DNA of 64,000 nucleotides from Vibrio sp. AND4 (GTDB lineage: Bacteria; Pseudomonadota; Gammaproteobacteria; Enterobacterales; Vibrionaceae): positions 114,151 to 178,150 of the forward strand of contig NZ_ABGR01000007.1 of the NCBI RefSeq assembly GCF_000171815.1. Direction: 5' to 3'. The position numbers and the translations under genes were made by a program. Shown here piece after piece: positions 9,531 through 19,278 of this stretch. Below the pieces are notes generated by a model that had not been told where the DNA came from, did not search any database, and saw only the letters and a list, made by a program, of their open reading frames with translations. The number at the start of each line of letters is the position of its first letter. The stretch's first letter is position 1.

Positions 9531-9640
9531 AAAAAGCCCCATGATTTCATTAAGGCTTTCGTTGGCCCGCCACCTACTGGTAAGGGTAGTTTATCGTGGG
9601 CGCAAACCTTTGCGCCAGAGGAGAAGAATTATTAATTATA
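9531..9640 (-). ncRNA. Candidate small RNA between hslO and pckA
   Basis: Reading the reverse strand, a TATAAT (9635-9640) is followed by the 18-base near-perfect hairpin GGCGCAAACCTTTGCGCC (9599-9616) and an unpaired stretch. The segment ends in a terminator-like hairpin (AAAGCC 9533-9538 / GGCTTT 9554-9559, inner stem ATGA/TCAT) followed by TTTTT. That gives a transcript of about 95 nt ending before the pckA promoter. The -35 is poor. It could instead be a structured, attenuated pckA leader. No known RNA family was recognised. Confidence 0.4.
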
Positions 9641-9696
9641 TAAAATTAAGCAGTTGTTTTCTTACGCGCTAGGCGAGGTGTTTAGAGGGGGAGGTC

Positions 9697-9727
9697 ACAA
9701 AAAGGCCAGCGTTAAGGTGGCCTTTTG
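9697..9727 (-). terminator. Terminator of hslO
   Basis: The stem AAAAGGCCA / TGGCCTTTT spans 9700-9727 and is followed by a short T-run on the reverse strand (TTTTTGTGA). It starts about 35 bases after the hslO stop. Confidence 0.75.
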
Positions 9728-9761
9728 AAGGGTAAATTACAAGCTTGTTAAGCTATGAGAA

Positions 9762-10637
9762 TTAATGCAGGGTTTTCTTTGCTGTCGTTGTTTGCTCGTA
9801 GAGCTTAGCCACCTCTGCTTTATCAAATGAATATGACGTACCACAGTAATCACAATGTAAAGCAATGGCACCTTCTTCTGCTAAGATTTCATCAATTTCA
9901 GATCGTGCTAGGGTAATGATTGCCGCGCCGCTGCGTTCACGAGAACAACCACAGTGGAATTCGACTGGTTGTGGCTCGTACAGGCGAACAGAATCTTGGT
10001 TGTAGAGGCGGTAAAGCAGTTCGTTTGCTGGTAGCGTAAACAGCTCTTCGCTTTTCACCGTTGCCGTCAGTTGTTCTAAATGTTCGAAGTCTTCTGGAGA
10101 CCCTGTCCCATCTGGCATTACCTGAATCATCATGCCGGCAGCGTGAACTTTGCCTTCGAGTTCACCAGTTCGAATCCATAGTCGCGTCTTGAGCTGTTCT
10201 GAGTTCGCGAAGTAGCCTTCAATAACGTCAGCCAGTGTCTCACCTTCTAGGCCAACAACGCCTTGATAGCGTTCACCCTTTTTGGGTTCAATGGTGATCA
10301 CTAGATAGCCTTTACCCATCATTTCGTGCAGGCTTGCATCATCAGCGATGTCCCCTTCCCAGCGTGCAACGCCACGCACCTTCTGATCGTGGTCGCCGTT
10401 GATGACAGCAAGTGACACCGGGCCATCACCTTGTAGCTGAATCATGATTGAGCCTTCGAACTTCAAAGTTGCGGTTAAAAGAGTGGTGGAAACGAGAAGC
10501 TCACCCAGCAGTTTTTGTAGTGCTACCGGATATTCCTTGCTGGAGATAATACGTTGGTATGCTTCATCCAATTGAACCAACTCGCCACGTACAGAAAGGT
10601 CTTCGAATAGGTAGCGGTGTAAAACATTATGTGCCAT
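9762..10637 (-). CDS. hslO: Redox-regulated chaperone Hsp33
   Basis: A holdase switched on by oxidative unfolding. It has 291 residues, the normal length. The redox zinc switch is intact: CxC at Cys229/Cys231 and CxxC at Cys262/Cys265. It lies 31 bases downstream of hslR in the same direction, so the two form an operon, and the sigma-32-like promoter upstream of hslR should drive both. Confidence 0.97.
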   Translation of the reverse strand: MAHNVLHRYLFEDLSVRGELVQLDEAYQRIISSKEYPVALQKLLGELLVSTTLLTATLKFEGSIMIQLQGDGPVSLAVINGDHDQKVRGVARWEGDIADDASLHEMMGKGYLVITIEPKKGERYQGVVGLEGETLADVIEGYFANSEQLKTRLWIRTGELEGKVHAAGMMIQVMPDGTGSPEDFEHLEQLTATVKSEELFTLPANELLYRLYNQDSVRLYEPQPVEFHCGCSRERSGAAIITLARSEIDEILAEEGAIALHCDYCGTSYSFDKAEVAKLYEQTTTAKKTLH

Positions 10638-10668
10638 GGAGTGCGTTCCTCGTTGATAATTCCGGCTT

Positions 10669-11055
10669 TTATTGATGTTTGAATTTTATGATGTCACGGC
10701 GCTGCTTCTTATCTGGGCGGCGTTCCGGACTCGGGTTGTGGGCGTTGAGTTTACGTTGCTTAGCGAACTCTTCACGTTGGCTAATACTTTGGTCGGTTTC
10801 GCGGTAGAGCGTTTGAGCGATAGGTGCTCCCATACGACGATCAGAGATTTTTTCGATGATGACGGTCCTCTCTTCATTACCTTGGCGAAGTCGAATCTCA
10901 GCGCCCAACTCAACAATTTTGCTTGGTTTGCTTCGTTGCCCATTATAGTGGACTTTACCGCCATCGACCATGTTACGTGCGATGGATCGGGTCTTATAAA
11001 ACCTGGCGGCCCAAAGCCATTTATCTAGCCTTACGGCTTCATTTACGGAACTCAT
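10669..11055 (-). CDS. hslR: Ribosome-associated heat-shock protein Hsp15
   Basis: A small RNA-binding protein that binds free 50S subunits carrying nascent peptidyl-tRNA after premature dissociation. It has 128 residues with an S4 domain at about 8-65 ([16 protein letters not shown]) and a basic C-terminus ([10 protein letters not shown]), both typical. It is first in the hslR-hslO operon behind a clear heat-shock promoter at 11117-11145. Confidence 0.96.
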   Translation of the reverse strand: MSSVNEAVRLDKWLWAARFYKTRSIARNMVDGGKVHYNGQRSKPSKIVELGAEIRLRQGNEERTVIIEKISDRRMGAPIAQTLYRETDQSISQREEFAKQRKLNAHNPSPERRPDKKQRRDIIKFKHQ

Positions 11056-11116
11056 GCTATTCTACACTGTCTCAACACTGCAATAGAGTGCAGTGGCTGG
11101 TGGATTATTCACCTAC

Positions 11117-11145
11117 AAATGGAGCCAAAGGGCTTTTTTTTCAAG
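11117..11145 (-). promoter_or_regulatory. Sigma-32 heat-shock promoter of hslRO
   Basis: On the reverse strand CTTGAAA (11139-11145) is followed after 14 bases by CTCCATTT (11117-11124), a close match to CTTGAAA-N13-15-CCCCATNT. Transcription would start near 11110, about 55 bases before hslR. Both genes it would control are heat-shock proteins. Confidence 0.75.
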
Positions 11146-11307
11146 GCAGTTATCATAAATTGCACAGGAAAAAGGTATGAAAAAGAGTTTGTGATATAGT
11201 TCAGTGCTATTTATTGAGTAATAAGTTTGTTGTAATTTTCGCAAGATAGAGTCGGCAGTCTTAACTTAATTTAGTCCGGCAGACATAAAAATAAAGGAAT
11301 CAATTCA

Positions 11308-12231
11308 GTGAAGCGTTTAGAGCTGAGTGCAGGATTGTCAAGTAGCCCGCTACTGGCTCAGATCAAGTCCAACAATTATACCATTCAAGCGAAACTTAGT
11401 TTGTTATTTACTTGCCTATTTATTGCAATGACAGGCTGGGCACTAGGTAAAGTGGTGTGGTTAGCAATGCCTCAAACTTCTGATGTCACTCAATGGAGCC
11501 CGTCAGGTGTTGCCGTCGTATCTGGTAATAAAAAAGATGCGATTGATTTCGATGCGTTACAAAATGCCAATTTATTCGGAAAGTACAGCGAAAAAAAACC
11601 AGTCGTTGTAGAGCAGCCGGTCGTTCAAGATGCACCTAAAACTCGTTTAAACCTAACGCTGGTTGGTGCAGTGGCGAGCAGCAATGCAAAAACCAGTTTG
11701 GCGGTCATTGCAAACCGCGGTAAACAAGAGACTTACGGTATTGGTGAAGAAATTGATGGGACGCGAGTAGAATTAAAAGCAGTACTGGTGGACCGAGTCA
11801 TTATTGACAATCAAGGCCGGGATGAAACCCTTATGCTTGAAGGGATTGAATACACAAAGCTGTCTGACACTCGTCAGGCGGCACGACCACAAGAGGCGAA
11901 GGAAAACAAGGCTTCGGCTGTTGGTGGAAAGTTAGAGAAAATTCGAGCGGAAATTGCAAAAAATCCACAGAGTGTATTTAGGTATATCAACATTTCTCCA
12001 GTCAAAAAAGACGGCGGAATTGTTGGCTATCGCGTCTCACCAGGTCGCGATGCCGCTTTGTTTAATGATGTTGGTCTAAAACCTGGTGATATTGCGGTGC
12101 AACTCAATGGGATCGATCTCAGCGACCCTTCATCTTCAGTGAAACTGATGCAAGTGATGAACAACCCGCAAGAACTGAATTTGACTGTTGACCGTGATGG
12201 ACAGCAGTATGATATATACATCCAATTGTAA
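11308..12231 (+). CDS. gspC: Type II secretion protein C (inner-membrane connector)
   Basis: GspC/EpsC links the inner-membrane platform to the secretin GspD across the periplasm. It has 307 residues: one membrane segment at about 30-52, the HR domain at about 85-170, and a C-terminal PDZ-like domain at about 215-307 (SPGRDAALFNDVGLKPGDIAVQ). The start is GTG with AAGGA upstream. It is the first gene of a 12-gene operon that continues to gspN with short gaps or overlaps. The operon promoter should lie within 11150-11300, but no strong sigma-70 site stands out. Confidence 0.96.
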   Translation: MKRLELSAGLSSSPLLAQIKSNNYTIQAKLSLLFTCLFIAMTGWALGKVVWLAMPQTSDVTQWSPSGVAVVSGNKKDAIDFDALQNANLFGKYSEKKPVVVEQPVVQDAPKTRLNLTLVGAVASSNAKTSLAVIANRGKQETYGIGEEIDGTRVELKAVLVDRVIIDNQGRDETLMLEGIEYTKLSDTRQAARPQEAKENKASAVGGKLEKIRAEIAKNPQSVFRYINISPVKKDGGIVGYRVSPGRDAALFNDVGLKPGDIAVQLNGIDLSDPSSSVKLMQVMNNPQELNLTVDRDGQQYDIYIQL

Positions 12232-12267
12232 TACTTAGGCAAACTGCGTAAGTTCAGGGAGACATAC

Positions 12268-14295
12268 GTGAAACATTGGTTTAGCAAAAGTACTTGGTTA
12301 CTTGCAGGGACTCTTCTCTGCGCGCCAGGTGCAATGGCGAACGATTTTAGTGCTAGCTTTAAAGGCACAGACATTCAAGAATTTATCCACATTGTTGGTC
12401 GTAATCTAGAGAAGACCATTATTGTTGACCCGTCCGTACGCGGTAAAATCGATGTACGAAGCTATGACGTTCTCAATGAAGAGCAATATTACAGCTTCTT
12501 TCTCAACGTATTAGAAGTGTATGGCTACGCGGTTGTGGAAATGGACAGTGGCGTTCTCAAAGTCATTAAAGCAAAAGACTCTAAATCTTCGGCAATCCCT
12601 GTCTTAGGTGATGGCAGTGCGAAAGGCGATAGTGTTATCACACGCGTGGTTGCAGTACGTAACGTTTCGGTTCGTGAACTTTCTCCGCTACTACGTCAAT
12701 TGATTGATAACGCGGGTGCAGGTAACGTGGTCCACTACGATCCTGCCAACATCATCTTGATCACGGGGCGCGCTGCTGTGGTGAACCGCCTTGCAGAAAT
12801 TATCAAACGCGTAGACCAAGCTGGTGATAAAGACATTGAACTGGTAGAGCTGCGCAATGCATCTGCTGCTGAGATGGTTCGCATAGTCGAAGCCTTGAAC
12901 AAAACAACCAACCAAAAAAGCACGCCTGAATTTCTTGAGCCAAAAATCGTAGCGGATGAGCGCACGAACTCTATTCTGATTTCGGGTGACCCTAAAGTAC
13001 GCGCACGCCTGAAGCGCTTGATTCGTCAACTTGATGTTGAAATGGCGACCAAAGGCAATAACCGTGTGGTCTACCTAAAGTATGCGAAAGCGGAAGATCT
13101 GGTTGATGTACTAAAAGGTGTCTCTGACAACCTGCAAGCGGAGAAGCAAGCAGGTCAAAAAAATACCTCTTCTGCGCAACGTGGTGAAGTGGTGATCGCG
13201 TCTCATGAGGCAACGAACTCACTGGTTTTGACAGCGCCGCCAGATATCATGATGGCGTTGCAAGATGTGATTGCTCAGCTGGATATTCGTCGTGCTCAGG
13301 TTCTTATTGAAGCGCTGATCGTCGAAATGTCTGAAGGTGATGGTATCAACCTTGGTGTTCAATGGGGTAACCTAGATACGGGTGCTGTAATCCAATATGG
13401 CAACACGGGAGCTTCAATCGGTAACGTTATGGTGGGTCTTGAAGAAGCGAAAGACCAGACTCGTACAGAGTACTACACCAACAGCGATGGCGAGCGAACG
13501 CCTTATGATGTCACGGAATCTGGTGACTACTCTACTCTAGCGGCAGCACTTGGCGGTGTTAATGGTGCAGCAATGAGCCTTGTGATGGGTGATTGGACGG
13601 CGCTTATTAGCGCGGTTTCATCGGATTCCAACTCGAACATCCTGTCTTCTCCAAGCATTACTGTGATGGATAACGGTGAAGCGTCATTTATTGTTGGTGA
13701 AGAAGTACCTGTGATCACGGGCTCGACTTCGGGGGCAAATAACGACAACCCATTCCAAACAGTTGACCGCAAAGAAGTCGGTATCAAATTGAAAGTGGTG
13801 CCTCAGATCAACGAAGGCGACTCTGTTCATTTAGACATTGAGCAAGAAGTGTCTAACGTATTAGGTGCGGAAGGTGCGGTTGACGTACGTTTTGCTAAGC
13901 GTCAGCTGAATACTTCCGTCATGATCCAAGATGGGCAAATGCTCGTGCTTGGTGGTTTGGTTGATGAGCGCGCAATGGAAAGTGAATCAAAAGTACCGCT
14001 ATTGGGTGATATCCCAGTTATCGGTCAATTATTCAAGTCGACCAGTACGCAAACTCAGAAGCGTAACCTGATGGTATTCATCAAGCCAACCATTATTCGA
14101 GATGGCATGACGGCCGATGGGATTACTCAACGTAAATACAACTTCATTCGGGCTGAGCAGTTATACAAAGCACAAGAGGGTTTGAAGTTAATGGATGACG
14201 CTAAGATTCCATTAATGCCTGCATTTGGTGAAGACCGTACGCACCCTGCTGAAATTCAAGCTTTCATTGACCAGATGGTAAAGGACAATGGTTGA
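12268..14295 (+). CDS. gspD: Type II secretion secretin
   Basis: Forms the outer-membrane multimeric channel for folded exoproteins. It has 675 residues: a signal peptide ending near Ala24 ([10 protein letters not shown]), periplasmic N0-N3 domains (about 27-330) and a C-terminal secretin core with the motif [16 protein letters not shown]. The start is GTG with AGGGAGA upstream. Its 3' end overlaps gspE by 8 bases, consistent with translational coupling. Confidence 0.98.
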   Translation: MKHWFSKSTWLLAGTLLCAPGAMANDFSASFKGTDIQEFIHIVGRNLEKTIIVDPSVRGKIDVRSYDVLNEEQYYSFFLNVLEVYGYAVVEMDSGVLKVIKAKDSKSSAIPVLGDGSAKGDSVITRVVAVRNVSVRELSPLLRQLIDNAGAGNVVHYDPANIILITGRAAVVNRLAEIIKRVDQAGDKDIELVELRNASAAEMVRIVEALNKTTNQKSTPEFLEPKIVADERTNSILISGDPKVRARLKRLIRQLDVEMATKGNNRVVYLKYAKAEDLVDVLKGVSDNLQAEKQAGQKNTSSAQRGEVVIASHEATNSLVLTAPPDIMMALQDVIAQLDIRRAQVLIEALIVEMSEGDGINLGVQWGNLDTGAVIQYGNTGASIGNVMVGLEEAKDQTRTEYYTNSDGERTPYDVTESGDYSTLAAALGGVNGAAMSLVMGDWTALISAVSSDSNSNILSSPSITVMDNGEASFIVGEEVPVITGSTSGANNDNPFQTVDRKEVGIKLKVVPQINEGDSVHLDIEQEVSNVLGAEGAVDVRFAKRQLNTSVMIQDGQMLVLGGLVDERAMESESKVPLLGDIPVIGQLFKSTSTQTQKRNLMVFIKPTIIRDGMTADGITQRKYNFIRAEQLYKAQEGLKLMDDAKIPLMPAFGEDRTHPAEIQAFIDQMVKDNG

Positions 14296-15790
14296 TATGT
14301 TAGGCACAGCGCCAAGCATGCGCCGTCTGCCATTCAGTTTTGCCAATCGTTTTAAACTGGTATTGGAGACGGAGCACCCAGAGCGCCCTCCAATTCTGTA
14401 TTACGTCGAGCCACTCAACCCTGTGGCTTTGGTTGAAGTGCGCCGCGTACTGAAACAAAACTTTATTCCTCAACCAATGGATAAAGAAGCGTTCGATAAA
14501 AAGCTCACGGAAGCTTATCAGCGAGACTCTTCTGAAGCTCGACAGTTGATGGAAGATATTGGTGCAGACAACGACGACTTTTTCTCATTGGCAGAAGAGC
14601 TGCCGCATGATGAAGACTTGTTAGAATCTGAAGACGATGCGCCAATCATCAAACTGATTAATGCCATGCTCGGTGAGGCGATCAAAGAGGGGGCGTCGGA
14701 TATTCATATTGAAACGTTCGAGAAAACGCTTTCTATTCGCTTCCGAGTCGACGGTGTATTACGTGAAGTTCTTACCCCAAGCCGTAAACTGGCACCTTTG
14801 CTGGTTTCTCGTGTTAAGGTCATGGCGAAGCTGGATATCGCAGAAAAACGTGTGCCTCAAGACGGCCGTATTTCTTTGCGTATTGGTGGTCGTGCGGTAG
14901 ACGTGCGTGTGTCTACTATGCCTTCATCGCATGGTGAGCGTGTGGTAATGCGTCTTTTGGACAAAAATGCGACTCGTCTAGATTTACACAGTCTCGGTAT
15001 GACGCCATCAGTGCACGATAACTTTGGTCGTTTGATTCAACGTCCACATGGCATCATCTTGGTGACCGGTCCGACAGGTTCGGGTAAGTCGACCACTTTG
15101 TATGCGGGCTTGCAAGAGATCAACAGCAACGAACGCAATATTCTAACCGTTGAAGATCCAATTGAATTCGATATTGATGGTATCGGTCAAACCCAGGTAA
15201 ACCCTAAAGTTGATATGACCTTTGCGCGCGGATTGCGTGCCATTCTTCGTCAAGACCCGGATGTGGTGATGGTTGGTGAAATCCGTGACTTGGAAACTGC
15301 GCAGATTGCGGTGCAAGCGTCTTTGACTGGTCACTTAGTGATGTCAACGCTGCACACCAACACTGCCGTTGGTGCCATTACGCGTCTGCGTGATATGGGT
15401 ATTGAGCCTTTCCTGATTTCTTCTTCGCTTTTAGGTGTGTTAGCACAGCGCCTAGTTCGTGTGCTTTGTTCTGACTGTAAAGAGCCATTCGAAGCAGACA
15501 GAGAACAGAAGAAACTGTTTGGTTTAGAGGAGCACGAATCGCTGGTTCTGCATCGTGCTAAAGGCTGTGAAGTGTGCAACCAGAAAGGCTACCGAGGTCG
15601 TACCGGTATTCATGAACTGCTGATCGTGGATGAGCAAGTACAAGAGTTAATTCACGGAGAGGCTGGTGAGCAAGAAATTGAAAAGCTCGTTCGGCAGCAT
15701 ACCCCAAGTATTCGTAGTGATGGTCTGAGTAAAGTGAGCCTTGGTATTACGTCACTTGAAGAAGTCATGCGAGTGACCAAGGAAGTGTAA
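14288..15790 (+). CDS. gspE: Type II secretion ATPase
   Basis: The cytoplasmic ATPase that powers pseudopilus assembly and binds GspL. It has 500 residues. Visible motifs are the P-loop GPTGSGKST at 261-269, the Walker B/Asp-box region around [10 protein letters not shown] at 327-336, and a zinc tetracysteine (Cys394, 397, 427, 430) typical of EpsE. The ATG at 14288 overlaps gspD; a second ATG at 14297 is possible. It ends one base into gspF. Confidence 0.98.
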   Translation: MVDMLGTAPSMRRLPFSFANRFKLVLETEHPERPPILYYVEPLNPVALVEVRRVLKQNFIPQPMDKEAFDKKLTEAYQRDSSEARQLMEDIGADNDDFFSLAEELPHDEDLLESEDDAPIIKLINAMLGEAIKEGASDIHIETFEKTLSIRFRVDGVLREVLTPSRKLAPLLVSRVKVMAKLDIAEKRVPQDGRISLRIGGRAVDVRVSTMPSSHGERVVMRLLDKNATRLDLHSLGMTPSVHDNFGRLIQRPHGIILVTGPTGSGKSTTLYAGLQEINSNERNILTVEDPIEFDIDGIGQTQVNPKVDMTFARGLRAILRQDPDVVMVGEIRDLETAQIAVQASLTGHLVMSTLHTNTAVGAITRLRDMGIEPFLISSSLLGVLAQRLVRVLCSDCKEPFEADREQKKLFGLEEHESLVLHRAKGCEVCNQKGYRGRTGIHELLIVDEQVQELIHGEAGEQEIEKLVRQHTPSIRSDGLSKVSLGITSLEEVMRVTKEV

Positions 15791-17010
15791 TGGCAGCATT
15801 CGAATACAAAGCGCTGGATGCGAAAGGTAAGCAGAAGAAAGGCACAATTGAAGGCGATAATGCTCGTCAGGTGCGCCAACGTCTCAAAGAGCAGGGGATG
15901 ATCCCTGTTGAGGTGATGGAAACCAAAGCTAAAGCTGCCAAGTCTTCAGGCGCGTCAGTGGGATTCAAGCGTGGCATCAAAACCGCAGAGCTTGCACTAA
16001 TAACACGCCAGCTTTCCACGCTTGTTCAGTCGGGCATGCCGTTAGAAGAGTGTTTAAAAGCCGTATCAGAGCAAGCAGAAAAGCCCCGCATTCGTTCGAT
16101 GATTGCAGCAGTGCGCTCCAAAGTCACGGAGGGTTACCCTTTGGGAGACAGCCTAGGTGATTACCCGCATGTGTTTGATGAATTGTATCTTTCTATGGTG
16201 GCGGCGGGTGAAAAATCCGGTCACTTAGATGCGGTACTTGAACGCTTGGCTGATTACGTTGAGAACCGTCAGAAGATGCGCTCGAAACTACTGCAAGCCA
16301 TGATTTATCCTGTGGTTTTGGTGGTGTTTGCCGTTGGTATCGTCACTTTGTTGCTCTCTTCTGTAGTACCTAAGATCATCGAGCCAATCATTCAGATGGG
16401 GCAAGAGTTGCCCCAATCGACGCAAATGCTATTGTCGGCCAGTGAGTTTGTCCAAGAGTGGGGCTTGATCATCTTCGTGGTCTTTGTGGTGTTTTTCTAC
16501 GGCTTAAAAGTGGCACTACAAAAACCCAACTTTCGTTTGGCTTGGGATCAAAAAATTCTTGGTGTCCCCTTGATTGGCAAAATTTCTCGTGGCCTGAATA
16601 CATCGCGATTTGCTCGCACCTTATCCATTTGTACTTCAAGCGCAATCCCTATTCTTGAAGGCATGCGTGTCGCGGTTGACGTTATGTCGAATCGTTATGT
16701 GAAACAACAAGTTTTGGTGGCGGCAGACAACGTACGAGAAGGGGCGAGTCTGCGAAAAGCACTCGATCAAACTCGCTTATTCCCACCAATGATGCTGCAT
16801 ATGATTTCCAGTGGCGAGCAGAGTGGCGAGCTTGAAAGTATGTTGACCCGTGCGGCGGATAACCAAGACCAAAACTTTGAATCGACAGTGAATATCGCGC
16901 TAGGGATTTTCACACCAGTACTGATAGCATTGATGGCTGGCCTTGTTCTTTTCATCGTTATGGCGACATTGATGCCAATGTTGGAAATGAATAACTTAAT
17001 GAGTGGATAA
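15790..17010 (+). CDS. gspF: Type II secretion inner-membrane platform protein F
   Basis: A polytopic platform protein contacting GspE and GspL. It has 406 residues with two tandem T2SSF domains (about 70-195 and 270-395) and three hydrophobic segments near 170-195, 222-240 and 375-400. Its ATG shares one base with the gspE stop (TAATG), so translation is probably coupled. Confidence 0.98.
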   Translation: MAAFEYKALDAKGKQKKGTIEGDNARQVRQRLKEQGMIPVEVMETKAKAAKSSGASVGFKRGIKTAELALITRQLSTLVQSGMPLEECLKAVSEQAEKPRIRSMIAAVRSKVTEGYPLGDSLGDYPHVFDELYLSMVAAGEKSGHLDAVLERLADYVENRQKMRSKLLQAMIYPVVLVVFAVGIVTLLLSSVVPKIIEPIIQMGQELPQSTQMLLSASEFVQEWGLIIFVVFVVFFYGLKVALQKPNFRLAWDQKILGVPLIGKISRGLNTSRFARTLSICTSSAIPILEGMRVAVDVMSNRYVKQQVLVAADNVREGASLRKALDQTRLFPPMMLHMISSGEQSGELESMLTRAADNQDQNFESTVNIALGIFTPVLIALMAGLVLFIVMATLMPMLEMNNLMSG

Positions 17011-17070
17011 AATTTGAGTTAAGTCGTGTCTACTGATGATATGGCTTGAATCTAACTTTCGGAGATAATA

Positions 17071-17511
17071 ATGAAATTTCAGCGTAATAAACAACAGGGC
17101 TTTACACTGCTAGAAGTGATGGTTGTTGTAGTCATCCTAGGTATTTTAGCAAGTGTCGTTGTTCCTAACCTACTTGGTAACAAAGATAAAGCGGATCAAC
17201 AAAAAGCGATCACCGATATTGTGGCATTGGAAAATGCACTGGATATGTACAAGTTGGATAACAGTGTTTACCCAACGACAGACCAAGGTCTGGATGCATT
17301 GGTAAACAAACCATCTAACCCGGAGCCACGCAACTATCGCGATGGCGGCTACATCAAACGTTTACCGTCTGATCCATGGGGCAATGAGTACCAATACCTG
17401 AGTCCAGGTGATAACGGCACCATTGATATCTTTACGCTAGGCGCTGATGACCAAGAGGGCGGAGAAGGCTCTGCGTCGGATATCGGCAACTGGAACATGC
17501 AAGATTTCTAA
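17071..17511 (+). CDS. gspG: Major pseudopilin
   Basis: The main subunit of the periplasmic pseudopilus. It has 146 residues. The prepilin peptidase site is G10/F11 with Glu at +5 (QQG/FTLLEVMVV), followed by the hydrophobic N-terminal helix. The C-terminal calcium-site region (SPGDNGTIDIFTLGADDQEGG) is typical. GGAGA lies before the ATG. The 60-base gap before it is the largest inside the operon. Confidence 0.98.
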   Translation: MKFQRNKQQGFTLLEVMVVVVILGILASVVVPNLLGNKDKADQQKAITDIVALENALDMYKLDNSVYPTTDQGLDALVNKPSNPEPRNYRDGGYIKRLPSDPWGNEYQYLSPGDNGTIDIFTLGADDQEGGEGSASDIGNWNMQDF

Positions 17512-17536
17512 TCAGATAAAGTGTAAACCAGTACTA

Positions 17537-18151
17537 ATGAAGCAAATGCAAAAACACCTCGGTTTTACATTAATAGAAATTCTATTGGTACTGGTTTTAT
17601 TATCTCTTACCGCAGTCGCTGTAATAGCGACCTTGCCTACCAGTCAAAAAGACCTTTCTAAACAATACGCGCAAAGCCTTTTTCATCGCTTACTGTTGCT
17701 TAATGAAGAGGCTGTGCTGAGTGGTAAAGACTTTGGTCTGCGTGTTGATGATGTGAAATCCACTTATGTCTTGCTTAGCCTGACCCAAGATGGATGGCAG
17801 CCATTGGAATTGAAGCAGATCCCGAGTGAAACCAAGTTGGAAGACGATATCTCGTTGCAATTGGAACTCGGTGGCGGGGCATGGGATGATGATGACCGAC
17901 TGTTTGAGCCTGGCACTCTGTTTGATGAAGAGATGTTTGCGGAAGAAGACGACAAAGAGAAAAAGAAGGTGAAACCGCCGCAAGTGTTCATTTTCTCAAG
18001 TGCTGAGGTGACACCATTCACCTTGTCTTTGTTTCCTGAAGAGGGGGATGCATTTAATAATGGTTGGCGAATCATAGGTAAAGAAACTGGCGAAATTAGA
18101 TTGTTAGCGCCAGGAGAAGAAGCGGAAGACGATGATAATTCGATATTCTAA
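17537..18151 (+). CDS. gspH: Minor pseudopilin H
   Basis: A minor pseudopilin of the T2SS. I chose ATG 17537 because it places the cleavage motif HLG/FTLIE at residues 7-14; the longer upstream reading only shadows gspG. It has 204 residues. A strongly acidic then basic stretch at about 125-152 (DDDDRLFEPGTLFDEEMFAE, then EKKKVK) looks like an extended surface loop. The 3' end overlaps gspI by 20 bases. Confidence 0.93.
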   Translation: MKQMQKHLGFTLIEILLVLVLLSLTAVAVIATLPTSQKDLSKQYAQSLFHRLLLLNEEAVLSGKDFGLRVDDVKSTYVLLSLTQDGWQPLELKQIPSETKLEDDISLQLELGGGAWDDDDRLFEPGTLFDEEMFAEEDDKEKKKVKPPQVFIFSSAEVTPFTLSLFPEEGDAFNNGWRIIGKETGEIRLLAPGEEAEDDDNSIF

Positions 18152-18527
18152 GTTAAATGATATTCGCTCATCGCGCCGTCATGTCCGAGGAATGACCTTA
18201 CTTGAGGTGTTAGTCGCACTGGCAGTTTTTGCTATTGCTGCAATCAGTGTGATTCGTTCAGTGAGCCAGCACATCAATACCGTCAGTTATTTAGAAGAAA
18301 AAATGTTTGCAGCCATGGTTGTGGATAACCAAATGGCCAATGTGATGCTCTCGACTGAAAAACTCAAAGTGAAAAAAGGCACTGAAGAGTTGGCGGGGCG
18401 TACTTGGTATTGGAAGGTGACGCCTGTTACCACCGCGCAGCCATTGCTGAAAGCATTTGATGTCAGTGTCGCCACTGAAAAAGAAGCGAGTCCGGTCGTT
18501 ACGGTGAGAAGCTATGTTGCCGAATAA
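18132..18527 (+). CDS. gspI: Minor pseudopilin I
   Basis: Part of the GspI-J-K pseudopilus tip. It has 131 residues with peptidase site RG20/M21 and Glu at +5 (GMTLLEVLVALAVF). The leader peptide of 20 residues is long and basic. It overlaps gspH at the start (20 bases) and gspJ at the end (14 bases). Confidence 0.95.
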   Translation: MIIRYSKLNDIRSSRRHVRGMTLLEVLVALAVFAIAAISVIRSVSQHINTVSYLEEKMFAAMVVDNQMANVMLSTEKLKVKKGTEELAGRTWYWKVTPVTTAQPLLKAFDVSVATEKEASPVVTVRSYVAE

Positions 18528-19278
18528 TAAGCGATATAAAGCATCAAGAATGAAGTCAAACCGTGGCTTTACCTTAATTGAAGTACTGGTCTCGATTGCG
18601 ATTTTTAGCAGTATGAGTGTGGCCGCCTACCAAGTGGTATCACAAGTACAGCGCAGTAATGTTCAATCACAGGAACGCACTCAGCGCCTGAATGAGCTTC
18701 AACGTGCGATGGTCATGATGGACAATGATTTCCGTCAGATGGCGATGCGCCAGGTGCGAACTGATGGCGAAGAACCTGCAAAACAGCTGTTGTTCTGGTC
18801 CGAATATTTACTTGATTCAGATAAGAAAGGCGTGATGTTTTCACGTTTAGGTTGGCACAACCCTCAACAACAGTTTCCACGTGGAGAGGTGACTAAAGTC
18901 GGCTATCGCATCAAAGATGAAGTCTTACAACGTGTGTGGTGGCGCTACCCTGATACTCCAACAGGGCAAGAAGGTATCGTGACACCATTGCTTACCGATG
19001 TTGAAACATTTGATATGCGTTTTTACGATGGCTCGTCGTGGAAGAAAACATGGGAAAATGGCAGCGAGTTACCCAAAGCAGTGTCGGTGGTATTAACGCT
19101 GAAAGACTACGGTGAGATCGCTCGTACCTACCTGACACCAAATGGAAAACTGGTATCGAGTGAAGAAGAAAACTCTGACGGTAATGCTTCTCAAGGGAAC
19201 AATTCTCAGGGGAACAATTCGTCGGAAAGTGACAGCTCATCGCAAGGGAATGATTCGTCTGGGGGCAATAATGGCTAG
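18514..19278 (+). CDS. gspJ: Minor pseudopilin J
   Basis: A tip pseudopilin with 254 residues and peptidase site RG18/F19 with Glu at +5 ([13 protein letters not shown]). The last ~35 residues are low-complexity Ser, Asn, Gly and Gln, encoded by imperfect 15-base DNA repeats around 19187-19255. An internal ATG at 18550 would still keep the cleavage motif. GGTGAG before 18514 favours the upstream start. It overlaps gspK by 8 bases. Confidence 0.94.
   Translation: MLPNNKRYKASRMKSNRGFTLIEVLVSIAIFSSMSVAAYQVVSQVQRSNVQSQERTQRLNELQRAMVMMDNDFRQMAMRQVRTDGEEPAKQLLFWSEYLLDSDKKGVMFSRLGWHNPQQQFPRGEVTKVGYRIKDEVLQRVWWRYPDTPTGQEGIVTPLLTDVETFDMRFYDGSSWKKTWENGSELPKAVSVVLTLKDYGEIARTYLTPNGKLVSSEEENSDGNASQGNNSQGNNSSESDSSSQGNDSSGGNNG

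Noticed and set aside
9697..9761. A tRNA or rRNA gene in the window
   Set aside because: None of the intergenic hairpins shows a cloverleaf, a TTCGAATCC arm or a terminal CCA; all are terminator-like.
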